Part shown: one piece after another, positions 52,048 to 61,835 of the stretch | Layout of the letters: the number at the start of each line of letters is the position of its first letter | How positions within the stretch are numbered: the stretch's first letter is position 1 | DNA from: Sunxiuqinia sp963678245 | GTDB taxonomy: Bacteria; Bacteroidota; Bacteroidia; Bacteroidales; Prolixibacteraceae | Reading direction: 5' to 3' | Assembly: GCA_965140765.1 (NCBI GenBank) | Contig: OZ223308.1 | Span: 372,001-436,000 of the forward strand | Length of the DNA stretch: 64,000 bases | Notes under the pieces: model-generated | Databases searched by the model: none | Seen by the model: the letters and a program-made list of their open reading frames with translations, nothing else | What the model was told of the DNA's origin: nothing | Made by a program: the position numbers and the translations under genes

Positions 52048-54682
52048 ATGAAACTTAGTTGGAAAAACATATTGTCTTTAGCCTACTTCTTATTTTATTA
52101 TGCATCTCCGGCTTTGCACAGGAACAAGTCATTTCCATACACGCTGAGAACAAAAGTCTAAATACCGTTTTGGAAGAAATTTCGGCAACATACCACACGC
52201 CATTTGCTTTTGATGCCGACTATTTTTCGACCATCAACGTTACATTACAATTCATCAGAATAAAATTTCAGTCACTGATTTTTTAGCCTTATTGAGCGAC
52301 CGATATCACTTGCTTTTCGAGAAAATTGAGAACACTTACGTGCTCTACGAGACCCCTCTCTGCCGCAGAAAAAGCCTGAATTCATCACGCTAAAAGGTTA
52401 GGTTATTGATCAAACAACCGGCGAACCATTGCTATTTTGTACTGTCGCTTACGGCGAAAACCTCGGAACAATCACCAATGAGTTGAGAATTTTCAACGAA
52501 AAGATTGCAAAAACGGATGAGGTAGCTATCCAGATTAGCCATTTGGGCTACCAACGATTAGACTCCACAATTAATATAGTCCCTGATAAATTCCATCAGA
52601 TTACCTTGAAGCCTTTTGCCATCCATATTGAAACGATTGAAGTCCATCAACAAGAAAAGAATGTGATTGAAATGGGCAAGCAAAACGGAAGAATGGCCTT
52701 TAACCCCAAGCAATCGGAAAACTTGCCTCAAATTGACGACAACGATTTGGTAACTTCACTGAGTTTGATTCCCGGTGTTAATTTTCTGAGCAGGCAATCC
52801 TCCGGTATTTCCATCCGAGGTGGTTCGCCTTCCGAGAACCTGATTTTGCTTGATGGCATGCCGGTACTGGAAACCAGCCTTTTATTTGGAAACCTCAGTG
52901 TACTCAATGCCAAATACATTTCGCAAGCGTTTGTGTCGCGCGCTGTGCTTTTGATGCCTCTTTTGGTGAACGGATTTCCGGCGTTGTTGAACTGACCGGA
53001 AAAAATAACTATTATCGTCCCAGCCTCGATCTATCGACCAACCTGCTCAATGCAAATGCATCGGGTCGACTTCCTATTGGTCAGCTCGTCTCCATCAGCG
53101 GTGCCTACCGGAAATCCTACATCGATCAGTGGGAAAATCATTTGTATAGGCAAATCTTGGAACAAGGCACCCAGACTGATGATCGGGCATCCGTATCACC
53201 AAGTGTTTTGTACGATGATGCCAACCTAAAACTAAGCATCAAACCTTCAGCAAATCAAAAGATATCGCTGAATGCCTTTCAAAGTAACGATCAGCAAAGT
53301 CGCAATTTTATTTTCAGTGACAACTCCACTTTTTTCAAGGCAGATGAGGCAAACAGCGAGAACCGCGGCATTGGAGGAAATTGGAGGTACCAAGCAGGCA
53401 ATTGGCAACATCATTTCAACCTCGGATACAACGAACTAAATAGATACTCGGCTTCGGCATCAGGTTTGGAACCAAACAAGAACGGGAAAGGCGGCAAGGA
53501 AGAATCGGATACTGAAGAGAACCATTTACAGGAGATCATGGCCAATTGGTCGAGCGAATGGAAAACAGGAAAACTCACCCATCAGCTTGGTATTGGAGCC
53601 AACGTTGACGAAGTTTCCTACTCGTACATCAACAACAAAACACTTGGAAATGTCAAAATTGACTCTATCAATTACGATTCTGAAGTAACAATTCTACATG
53701 CTTTCATACAAGAAAAAATCCAGTTGACCGAAAAGCTACACGCCCGGGTTGGAGTGCGGGTGAACCAGGAAAACATCCAAAATCAACTCTATTTTCAACC
53801 ACGGTGGGGAATTAGTTATACGATTTCGGAAAAGCTCAATCTGTTCTATTCCGGTGGAATTTACAACCAGTTTATGTCGCGAATCAGAAAAATAGACACG
53901 GATGGAAACAGCGACTTAGTTTGGTTATTACCATAGGCTCTCTAGCGAAGTCGACAATGTTACTTAATGGAAACAGCGACTTAGTTTGGTTATTACCCGA
54001 CTCAGCAGGAGTTGGTATTTTGGAATCTCAGCAGCACGTTTTGGGCTTGTGCTATGAAAGCAACGGTTTATCAATCAACATTGAGCCCTATTATAAAACG
54101 ACATCAGGAAAAGTCAATCTGTACGCAGAATTGAGTGGCGGTAAGGAAAAAACCATTCGCTATTCTACTCGAAGTGGAGAATCGGAACACTATGGTTTTG
54201 ACGCCCTGATTCATTACAAACAGGGAGTGTTCACGCACATGCTGGCCTACTCCTTATCGAAATCAACCGAACAATTTGAGGTTTTTAATAATAGCGAAAG
54301 CTATCCGGCTTTTGACGATCAGCGTCACCGGGTTCGCTGGACCGAGATGGCCCGATACAAAAGTTGGATTTTATCTACCAATTTAATCTACCGTTCGGGC
54401 AGTCCTTATTTGATTACACGAAATAATGAAGCTGGAATTACTCAGGGGTTTGGTCGCCTACCTTTTTTTGCCCAGGCCGACTTATCGCTAGTGAAGCGGT
54501 TCAAATCAAAATTATTTACCATTAGTTCAGGTATTTCACTGCTTAATATTTTAAACCGTAAAAATGTATTGGAAGTTGACTATTTCAATATTTCTGACAA
54601 TACAGGCTCTTATTCCATACGCACCGACATCACCGCCCTGAAATTTAGGCCTGTCCTTTTCATCAATATCAAACTACAATAA
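52048..54682 (+). pseudogene. TonB-dependent receptor with STN domain, multiply disrupted
   Basis: Read across frames, this is a TonB-dependent receptor: signal peptide (LLLILLCISGFAQ), an STN domain (VISIHAENKSLNTVLEEISATYHTPFAFD), a carboxypeptidase-regulatory-like segment, a plug (NDLVTSLSLIPGVNFLSRQSSGISIRGGSPSENLILLDGMPV) and a beta-barrel ending YSIRTDITALKFRPVLFINIKLQ. Disruptions seen: a frame change in the leader (near 52060-52090), shifts near 52250, 52357 and 52944, a TAG at 52399-52401, and a 65-bp insertion at about 53933-53997 that duplicates 31 bp. A functional product is very unlikely. It lies in the sigma-receptor-FecR locus. Confidence 0.88.
53902..53997 (+). repeat. 31-bp direct repeat flanking a 34-bp insert in the receptor pseudogene
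   Basis: Two identical 31-bp copies (53902-53932 and 53967-53997, starting ATGGAAACAGCG) flank 34 bp of unrelated sequence. Deleting one copy plus the spacer rejoins the receptor frame (DTDGNSDLVWLLPDSAGVG). Confidence 0.9.
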
Positions 54683-54743
54683 ACCAACACATTACCCCCT
54701 CTGGAAAAATACTTCATTTTCTTGGTAGGATATTTTCAGTTGA

Positions 54744-55635
54744 ATGGATAATAAGGGTATCAATCATTTGAGCTATGTGTACGACCAACAAGTCTGAGTT
54801 TCCAATTCTACTTGTTCTGCCGAACAAAAAAGACCGGTTAGAGCAGGTAATTGAATCCTATCGGGTTCCGGAAACAAAAGATGAAGAGGTTGTGCTGAGA
54901 GAAATCATCCAGAAAATTGGAGAGGGAAAAAACAAAAGGGCGAACGGACAATCGTTGCGACTCAACTTTTACCGAATTGCAATTCCCATTGCGGCAAGCC
55001 TTATTCTGGTTTTCCTTCTTCAGTTTTTTCTTGCTGAACAGTCGTTTAAAAACCAGACCCAGCATGTTCTCACGTTTCGACTTCCTGATCAATCGCACGT
55101 TGTTCTCAGCCCTAACAGCACGGCTAGTTATCCTAAATATTGGTGGAAACGGCAAGTTGATTTAAAAGGAGAAGCATATTTTGAAGTTGAAAAGGGAGAA
55201 AAGTTTACGGTGCAAACCCAGCTCGGGGCAGTCCGTGTTTTGGGTACTCGATTTCTGGTTTCTGAAAAGCAAAACAATATGCTCGTTAGTTGCTACGAAG
55301 GGAAAGTGAAATTTTCGAACAACAAGCAGGAACAACTAATAGCAGCCGGAAATTCGCTGGAATATAAAAACAATCAATTAACCGATTTAAAAGAGCTCGC
55401 AACGTTCGACAGAACATTTAAAAACCAAGAACTTTCAGCCTTAACTGAAAGCATTGAGGAGTTCTTCAACATTAAGATTGAACTTCAAACCAGCACCGGA
55501 AAACATTTTTCAGGAAAGATAAAAACAACAAATACAGAAACAGCTGTTCGAATTATTTGCCGATCGTTAGGACTGCGATACCAAATTAATTCTAATCAAG
55601 AATATATAATTAAAAATAATAGCTATGAGAATTAG
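54744..55635 (+). pseudogene. FecR family anti-sigma factor, N-terminus probably frameshifted
   Basis: The open frame from ATG 54775 gives 286 aa with one membrane helix (IAIPIAASLILVFLLQFFL, about 67-85), then the FecR domain (FRLPDQSHVVLSPNSTASYP, KGEAYFEVEKGEKFTVQTQLGAVRVLGTRFLV) and a C-terminal STN-like DUF4974 part (EEFFNIKIELQ...). The N-terminal sigma-binding segment looks aberrant. An ATG at 54744 in another frame begins MDNKGINHLSYVYDQQV, a more typical FecR start, and runs into TGA after 17 codons; one inserted base near 54790 would join both. If translation starts at 54775, a membrane FecR domain is still possible. Confidence 0.65.
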
Positions 55636-55996
55636 ATTAAAAACAGCATCAATTATACTTTTCGCGACAATGGCAGGATTCTTCATGTCATGCACCGAAA
55701 ATAGTCAAGACCCGACAGGCGGAAACTTGTCAAATGAAAACTCGAATAACTCACTTACAGGAAAAGGTCATGTGGCGTTTTTATTGACCGATGCTCCATT
55801 CCCAACCAATATGGTGGCCGAAGCCAATGTAACAATCGATAAAATTGAAATCCGAATGGTGGCTGATTCTGACTCTACAGAGAATGACTCAACGACATTT
55901 TTCACGGTTTCAGAAGAAACGATGGAATTCAATTTATTGGATTTAAGAAATGGCATAACTGCGGAATTGACCGAAGCAGAGTTGAGCGGAGAATAA
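55625..55996 (+). pseudogene. DUF4382-like lipoprotein, truncated
   Basis: The 123-aa product has a lipobox (MAGFFMSCTEN) and the beginning of a DUF4382 domain (GHVAFLLTDAPFPTNMVAEANVTIDKIEIRM ... MEFNLLDLRNGITAEL). Family members are usually more than twice as long. This frame stops within the domain (ELTEAELSGE) and no continuation is seen in the other frames. It overlaps fecR by 11 nt and is followed by a terminator. It is probably a truncated remnant, though a short lipoprotein could still be made. Confidence 0.65.
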
Positions 55997-56045
55997 ACAA
56001 TCAATCAACCCAAAAGGGATATCTTAATCAATCAATTTGAAGTGT

Positions 56046-56077
56046 AAGCCTCCTTATTCAGGAGGCTTTACTTTTTT
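56046..56077 (+). terminator. Terminator of the FecI/TonB-receptor/FecR locus
   Basis: AAGCCTCC / GGAGGCTT stem with a 7-nt loop, followed by TACTTTTTT. Confidence 0.8.
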
Positions 56078-56084
56078 ACAAAAA

Positions 56085-56115
56085 GAAAGAGGCAGCTAAA
56101 ATAGCTGCCTCTTTC
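56085..56115 (-). terminator. Terminator of the 1424-aa T9SS protein gene
   Basis: A 14-bp perfect stem (GAAAGAGGCAGCTA / TAGCTGCCTCTTTC) with an AAA loop, followed on the minus strand by TTTTTG. It lies 22 nt beyond the stop codon. Confidence 0.85.
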
Positions 56116-56137
56116 AAGTATGATTAAATGTAATTCA

Positions 56138-59100
56138 TTACTTCTTAATAATCTTCTCGGTAAATTCCTGATCTCCTAATTTCAGCGTAACAAAGTAAAT
56201 ACCATTTACCTGGCCTGAAAGGTCAATCATGATAGGATCAGACAATTGGTACTCCTGACGATGAACCTCCTGACCAACAATGTTGCGAACCAAGACTTCT
56301 CCGTCGAGTAAATCACCGTTCTTTACATCAACTTTAATAAATCCATCGGTTGGATTAGGATAAATACGATATCCAAATTCATGAACCAATTCATCAAAAC
56401 CGGTTGGAATTTGTACGACAACAATAAAGTCAAAACTCGCTGTTGCACCCATTTTATCGGTTGCTGTTAGCATGAATTTATGCTCTCCCAGCTCCTCTGC
56501 TGTTGGTGCGAGAGTCAGTTTCATTTCAGCTTCGCTCATACTAATCCAGTCTGGAAGTGCCGAACCATCTTCAGCAGTTGCAGATATCGCTAGTTCATCT
56601 CCCTCATCGGCATCACTAAATAAGCTTGATTCAGCAGGTAAATCAACTGCTTCCGTGCTGTTTTTATCGATATAAACAGTATCGATTGTGCCAACAACTT
56701 CTGGCGCTGAGTTAGGTAACACAGTTAATGTAAAGCTTGTGCTTGTTTCATCAACGCCTCCATTTGCTGTGCCTCCTTCGTCTTTCAAAGTCACCGTGAT
56801 TTCAGAACTACCAGCTACTTCTCCTGCCAACATAAGATTCAAGACAGCCGTTTCGTCTCCTGCAGTGTAAGCTACAGTTGCTCCTGTTACCAAAGATGGA
56901 TCTGCCGCTTCTGCTGTAATTGAGCTTACAAGTTGCTCAATGCAATCATCTCCGGCACTTATACCAGACAATGGTACGTCAAGAGTTGTTGCATAAAGTG
57001 AAATTGATTGATCTGCAATAGCATCGACAACCGGTGCTTTATTGATTCCCGCGACAGTAACTACAAACGATGATTCTGAAGTATTTCCTGAAGCGTCTGT
57101 AGCAGTGAAGGTCACAACAGTTGTTCCTACCGGGAATTCGCTTCCACTAGCTAATCCGGCAGTTTGCTCTACTGTAACGCCAGCACAAATATCGGTTGCT
57201 GTTGGAGTTTCAAACTCAACCACTGCTGAACATTCATCAGCCGATGCAACAACGGTAGAGATGTCATCCATGCTATCAATCTCGGGTTTGATGCTGTCGG
57301 CAACCGTCACAGTTGTTTCACAGAAATCATAGTTCCCGTGGAAATCACTGACTGTCATTGTCACCTGATTCTCACCTAAGTCGGAACAGTAGAAATTTTT
57401 ACGGTTCAAATAAGGAATGCGAATTCCACAAGCGTCATTCGATCCATTATCAACCATTGTTCCATCAACCATCACGTGTCCTGTTTCATCGAGGTACACT
57501 GTGATATCTTTACAAATCGCGATCGGTTTTGTGTTATCTTCTACCGTGACAGTTGAGACACATGTAGACATATTTCCATAACTATCTGTAACATTAAGTG
57601 TCAACTCATTTTCCCCAACATGTTTACAATCCAAGGTAACAGCAACATCGGAATTAATTGCAAGAGTTACATCGCTACAAACATCATACGAAGCATCGTC
57701 AATCATATCAGGTGTAATTGTAACAGAACCAGAGGCGTCAAGTGATACCGAAATATCTCTACATAAGGCAACTGGAGCAATCGTATCAAAAACTGTGACA
57801 ATAGCCTGAGATGTATCAATATTTTCGGATGCATCGGTTGAAGTTAAAATCACAGTATTTTCACCAATATTGGAACAATCAAAATCGGTGATATCAAGTG
57901 AGAGATTTAAGCTGCAATTATCAGATGAGCCATTGTCAACAAAAGTCGGATCAATACTTACGTTTCCTGTTTCATCCAAGTACACCGTTGTATCTTTAGA
58001 CATGGCTACTGGTGCAATAGTGTCCAAAATAGTAACGGTAGAAACCTCAACAGTAGAATTGCCGTTCACATCATTCAGAGTAACCTGGACCAAATTTGAA
58101 CCGATATCACCACAATCAAATGAACTAACACTTAAGGTTGTATCTTGAATATTACAATTATCTAAAGCACTAGTAACTAGATCAGATGGAACAATTAAAG
58201 CTTGCCCTGAGGCATCGAGTTGAACAGTGAGGTTTTGAACTGTTAAAGTTGGATCAATATCATCTTCCACAGTGACCGTTGCCGTTTTGCTTGTAGAATT
58301 GCCGTTCACATCATTCAGAGTAACCTGGACCAAATTTGAACCGATATCGCCACAATCAAATGAGCTAACATCAATCGTTGTATCTTGAATGGTGCAATTA
58401 TCGGTAGCACTCGTTACCAAATCAGCAGCGGTGATCGAAGCATTACCCGAAGCATCCAGCTGAACAGTGATATTTTGGACAGTAAGAGAAGGATCAATAT
58501 TATCCTCTACAGTGACCGTTGCTGTTTTGCTTGTAGAATTGCCGTTCACATCATTCAGAATAACCTGGACTGAATTTGAACCGATATCACCACAATCAAA
58601 TGAACTAACACTTAAGGTTGTATCTTGAATATTACAATTATCTAAAGCACTAGTAACTAGATCAGATGGAACAATTAAAGCTTGCCCTGAGGCATCGAGT
58701 TGAACAGTAAGGTTTTGAACTGTTAAAGTTGGATCAATATTATCTTCTACAGTGACCGTTGCCGTTTTGCTTGTAGAATTGCCGTTCACATCATTCAGAG
58801 TAACCTGGACCAAATTTGAACCGATATCGCCACAATCAAATGAGTTAACATTGATCGTTGTGTCTTGAACAGTGCAATTATCGGAAGCGCTGGTCACCAA
58901 ATCAGCAGCAGTAATAGAAGCACTACCTGAAGCATCCAGCTGAACAGTGATGTTTTGGACAGTAAGAGAAGGATCAATATTATCCTCTACAGTAACTGTT
59001 GCGGTATTCGATGCAGAATTTTCAGCAGCATCAACAGCAGTAAGTGATACTGTGTTTGCACCAACGTTACTACAATCAAAAGAAGTTTCATCCAGGCTAA

Positions 59101-60412
59101 GCCCTGTAATCCCAATATTGTCTGTTGAGCCATTGTCAATATCACTTGTCGTAATAGATGCGCTTCCAGAGGCATCTAACTGAACACTTATATTCTTTGT
59201 CGTCACAACAGGAACAATGGTATCCGCTACCGTAATCGTCGCAGTGGCATCATCAGTTGCAGTTCCATCAGTAGCAGTGTAGCTAAATGTAAACGTTCCA
59301 ACATAATTTGTTGGTGCCTGATAAACAAAAGCCCCTGTTTCCAAATCAAACGAAGTAAACGATCCTTGAGAAAGGGAAAGGGTTGGCTCAACGGTCACAT
59401 CTATATCATCTCCGTCAGCATCAGTATCATTAGTTAACACATTTCCGGAAACTGTTCCTCCGGTATTCACATTGTAGGTACCATCGTTATTGGCAACGGG
59501 AGGGGTGTTGCTTGCCATGACTGTCGTAAACGATTGTTCGAGTCCATAAACAACTGCTCCTTCAGCATTCGTTGCTACAACCTGGTAATAGTAAGTCGTT
59601 TCACCAACTAAACCAGTGAGAGTAGCAGAAACAGTCTGCTCTGAACTTCCAGTAAGAGTAGCCGGTGTTGCTCCCACCGTTGAAGTTAAACTCCCTGAAG
59701 AAGTTCCATATCTAAAACTTACTGTTGTTGAAGTCCCGTTTGGATTAACTAATCCATTTAAAGTGGCTGATGAGCCAGCAACATTAGTAGCTACAGTTGT
59801 TGTTGCCGAAGGAGGTTGGCTTGCAAGAAAATCATCAGATCTACCTCCAAGGATAAAAGTACTTCCAAGTTTACTATTTATAGCTGTAATGGCAGCACTA
59901 TTTAACGAAGTTGAAATAACTTCAGTAGAAGGTAGGCTTCCATCCACTGTTCCGTTACCATAATATGTTCCTGTACCTAAATCATTAAAAATAGATAGAG
60001 CCTTGGCAGAACCAGCATTATAATCCGTATTTATATCGGACAATGATGTAGTTACATCATAAAGTTGCCATGTGGCATAGCCGGTTGCTGGGCTAGAAGA
60101 ATATTTCCTTACTTCAACAACAGCACTGGTTATTGGATCGGTAATCCCCGATAAATCAAAAACAAAGAAATTACGATAATAATTACTAGCGGTGACGCCG
60201 CATATATAATTAGTATTACGTGCGCTGTGAAGCCCTGAACTCTGATACCAACCAGATAGATATGTAGGAACCTCGATTGTCCCATTTAAAACTAATCTTC
60301 CGGACTGATCAGAGGCGCCAAAAATAAAAAAATCCTGAGCTTTTGCCTCAAAACTACCATTGCAAAACAAAAAAAATAAAACTGCTCCCAATAATCGATA
60401 TAATCTTTTCAT
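56138..60412 (-). CDS. Secreted multidomain protein with HYR-like repeats and T9SS type A sorting domain
   Basis: The 1424-aa protein has a signal peptide (LYRLLGAVLFFLFCNGSFEAKAQ), a beta-sandwich N-terminal domain (about 30-200), a fibronectin-III-like domain (about 203-298), a cadherin-like domain (about 303-395: NTPPVANNDGTYNV), then nine HYR-like repeats of about 80 aa (about 400-1120; TVQNxTVQLDASGxA ... FDCGDIGSNxVQVTLNDVNGNS), two more Ig-like domains and a type A C-terminal domain (FGYRIYPNPTDGFIKV ... GIYFVTLKLGDQEFTEKIIKK). It is expected to be exported by the T9SS and anchored at the surface. A surface or biofilm-type role is inferred. Repeats 2-5 are nearly identical at DNA level. 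Confidence 0.93.
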   Translation of the reverse strand: MKRLYRLLGAVLFFLFCNGSFEAKAQDFFIFGASDQSGRLVLNGTIEVPTYLSGWYQSSGLHSARNTNYICGVTASNYYRNFFVFDLSGITDPITSAVVEVRKYSSSPATGYATWQLYDVTTSLSDINTDYNAGSAKALSIFNDLGTGTYYGNGTVDGSLPSTEVISTSLNSAAITAINSKLGSTFILGGRSDDFLASQPPSATTTVATNVAGSSATLNGLVNPNGTSTTVSFRYGTSSGSLTSTVGATPATLTGSSEQTVSATLTGLVGETTYYYQVVATNAEGAVVYGLEQSFTTVMASNTPPVANNDGTYNVNTGGTVSGNVLTNDTDADGDDIDVTVEPTLSLSQGSFTSFDLETGAFVYQAPTNYVGTFTFSYTATDGTATDDATATITVADTIVPVVTTKNISVQLDASGSASITTSDIDNGSTDNIGITGLSLDETSFDCSNVGANTVSLTAVDAAENSASNTATVTVEDNIDPSLTVQNITVQLDASGSASITAADLVTSASDNCTVQDTTINVNSFDCGDIGSNLVQVTLNDVNGNSTSKTATVTVEDNIDPTLTVQNLTVQLDASGQALIVPSDLVTSALDNCNIQDTTLSVSSFDCGDIGSNSVQVILNDVNGNSTSKTATVTVEDNIDPSLTVQNITVQLDASGNASITAADLVTSATDNCTIQDTTIDVSSFDCGDIGSNLVQVTLNDVNGNSTSKTATVTVEDDIDPTLTVQNLTVQLDASGQALIVPSDLVTSALDNCNIQDTTLSVSSFDCGDIGSNLVQVTLNDVNGNSTVEVSTVTILDTIAPVAMSKDTTVYLDETGNVSIDPTFVDNGSSDNCSLNLSLDITDFDCSNIGENTVILTSTDASENIDTSQAIVTVFDTIAPVALCRDISVSLDASGSVTITPDMIDDASYDVCSDVTLAINSDVAVTLDCKHVGENELTLNVTDSYGNMSTCVSTVTVEDNTKPIAICKDITVYLDETGHVMVDGTMVDNGSNDACGIRIPYLNRKNFYCSDLGENQVTMTVSDFHGNYDFCETTVTVADSIKPEIDSMDDISTVVASADECSAVVEFETPTATDICAGVTVEQTAGLASGSEFPVGTTVVTFTATDASGNTSESSFVVTVAGINKAPVVDAIADQSISLYATTLDVPLSGISAGDDCIEQLVSSITAEAADPSLVTGATVAYTAGDETAVLNLMLAGEVAGSSEITVTLKDEGGTANGGVDETSTSFTLTVLPNSAPEVVGTIDTVYIDKNSTEAVDLPAESSLFSDADEGDELAISATAEDGSALPDWISMSEAEMKLTLAPTAEELGEHKFMLTATDKMGATASFDFIVVVQIPTGFDELVHEFGYRIYPNPTDGFIKVDVKNGDLLDGEVLVRNIVGQEVHRQEYQLSDPIMIDLSGQVNGIYFVTLKLGDQEFTEKIIKK
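58021..58980 (-). repeat. Four tandem 240-bp coding repeats in A-B-A-B order
   Basis: The four copies are in register every 240 bp inside the 1424-aa gene. Copies at 58081-58260 and 58561-58740 differ at only 3 of 180 bases by direct comparison, much closer than neighbouring copies, so a 480-bp dimer was duplicated. Confidence 0.92.
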
Positions 60413-60423
60413 AAAAATAATGT

Positions 60424-60900
60424 TTAGTTGGTATTTTTATTTAACCATTCTTCAGCCGTTTTACGGTCATAAGTGGCCGTTTCAAAAAACGTCTTTGTTT
60501 TTAATTCAACTAGAAGTTTCATGATCTCTTCCTCTGGAGAGTGTCTGTCTGTACAAAGCCACGCCTTTGAACTATTTTGTCCATCATCTAGCAGCTTTAA
60601 AGAATTATCATCTTTGACCAGTTTTAAAAAATAATTTTTCTCAAATTGGGATTTAAATTCCGAAATATCAATTAAAAAAAAATTATTCTGCTGATCTATT
60701 TCAACCAGCACTACAAATTGATCTTCGAAGTTAAAATCCTTGTATTTTTGAATTGCCTCAGAAGTTTGTGAATCAAAGTCAGGCTTCTCAGAATTTGTTC
60801 GAACTTCTGAACTGGTGACAATGACACGAGAACTTTGAGCAAATAAACTGCTCCCGAAAAGGAGCATCGTCCACACTAAGTAAATTTTTCTCATACACAA
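60424..60900 (-). CDS. Secreted protein of unknown function (158 aa)
   Basis: A signal peptide (MCMRKIYLVWTMLLFGSSLFAQ) precedes about 135 mostly charged residues (FEDQFVVLVEIDQQNNFFLIDISEFKSQFEKNYFLKLV; C-terminal TFFETATYDRKTAEEWLNKN). I do not recognise the family. It lies 12 nt upstream of the 1424-aa T9SS protein on the same strand, so it is probably co-expressed with it. Confidence 0.7.
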   Translation of the reverse strand: MCMRKIYLVWTMLLFGSSLFAQSSRVIVTSSEVRTNSEKPDFDSQTSEAIQKYKDFNFEDQFVVLVEIDQQNNFFLIDISEFKSQFEKNYFLKLVKDDNSLKLLDDGQNSSKAWLCTDRHSPEEEIMKLLVELKTKTFFETATYDRKTAEEWLNKNTN

Positions 60901-61082
60901 TTAATTAAGATTTATAACATCAGTATTTAGAATACATGAAAATTGTCATTTGGTTGAATGTAAAAAGTATTTTTTTTACTGATCATATCAAAATTATGCA
61001 TAATAATATGAAAGAAGAAACAAATTTCAAAAAAAGGTAGTTATTACTACCTACCTTATTACTGATTACACTAAATTTACGA

Positions 61083-61787
61083 TTATCTCATTTTTGCTAT
61101 ATACAGTTTCTTAATCTCCTGCAAATAGCTCAAACTTAATCTATTACTATAAATCCGAACAAATTCCCGCAACCTCCCATTATGATAGAAAGATCCTACG
61201 GCAGCATCAAACTTGCTTTCATCCCAATTATATTGTACTCGGTTGCTCAATGCCTTAAAGTCATCGAACTCCAAATAAGTCGGTAATTCAATATAGGCAT
61301 GAAAACGCTCCTTTTTATCGATATAAACACCCTCATCAATTTCTTCCAACTTAAAAAATTTGACCACCTTTATATTGGCTTTTTCTTTTAGATTTTTTTT
61401 GTTTTTACTGAAAAAATGGATTCCATTTTCCTCGTATGCTTTTTGCAAAGCACCAATCAAATCATACCGATTCAGATGTCGAACCCGTAACACATTATAG
61501 GTTGTGTTATAAATTGTCAGGAATCCCTTTCCCGCATCAAATTTCTCGTCAAAGACTTTCTCCACCTGCTGAGTTGCACGAATGATATTCTCAAGCGGAT
61601 AATGTTCCGCTAAGGCAATGTACATATAAATTGGTTTCGTATCAAAAGGCGTTTCATGATAATAACCAGGAAATGGCTCAAGGGCTTCAAACACCAGCGT
61701 GCCGGGCTCAATTTTATCGTCAATAGTAAAGACCGTCTCCCTTTTGTTTATCGTTCCAAATACTTCAATGTCGTTTTTTTGTTCCAT
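61083..61787 (-). CDS. Uncharacterised soluble protein (234 aa)
   Basis: There is no signal peptide or membrane segment. The sequence is mixed alpha/beta with conserved-looking aromatic stretches (GTLVFEALEPFPGYYHETPFDTKPIYMYIALAEHY; VLRVRHLNRYDLIGALQKAYEENGIHFFSK). I do not recognise it. It is divergent from the metalloprotease gene, 48 nt apart, and the two may share a promoter region. Confidence 0.7.
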   Translation of the reverse strand: MEQKNDIEVFGTINKRETVFTIDDKIEPGTLVFEALEPFPGYYHETPFDTKPIYMYIALAEHYPLENIIRATQQVEKVFDEKFDAGKGFLTIYNTTYNVLRVRHLNRYDLIGALQKAYEENGIHFFSKNKKNLKEKANIKVVKFFKLEEIDEGVYIDKKERFHAYIELPTYLEFDDFKALSNRVQYNWDESKFDAAVGSFYHNGRLREFVRIYSNRLSLSYLQEIKKLYIAKMR

Positions 61788-61835
61788 AGTTCAAGTTTTG
61801 AAGGATTCATTATCTTCGTCAGCAATTCGTATTGT

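Noticed and set aside
56472..58148. Several 60-96 aa plus-strand frames across the 1424-aa gene
   Set aside because: They are antisense shadows of the Ser/Thr/Val-rich repeat codons.
58021..58980. Regular repeats considered as a CRISPR array
   Set aside because: The period is 240 bp with no unique spacers, and the repeats are in-frame protein-domain repeats.
61656..61835. 60-residue upstream extension of the YgjP-like gene
   Set aside because: It overlaps the divergent 234-aa gene and lacks family similarity; the ATG at 61836 matches the usual start.
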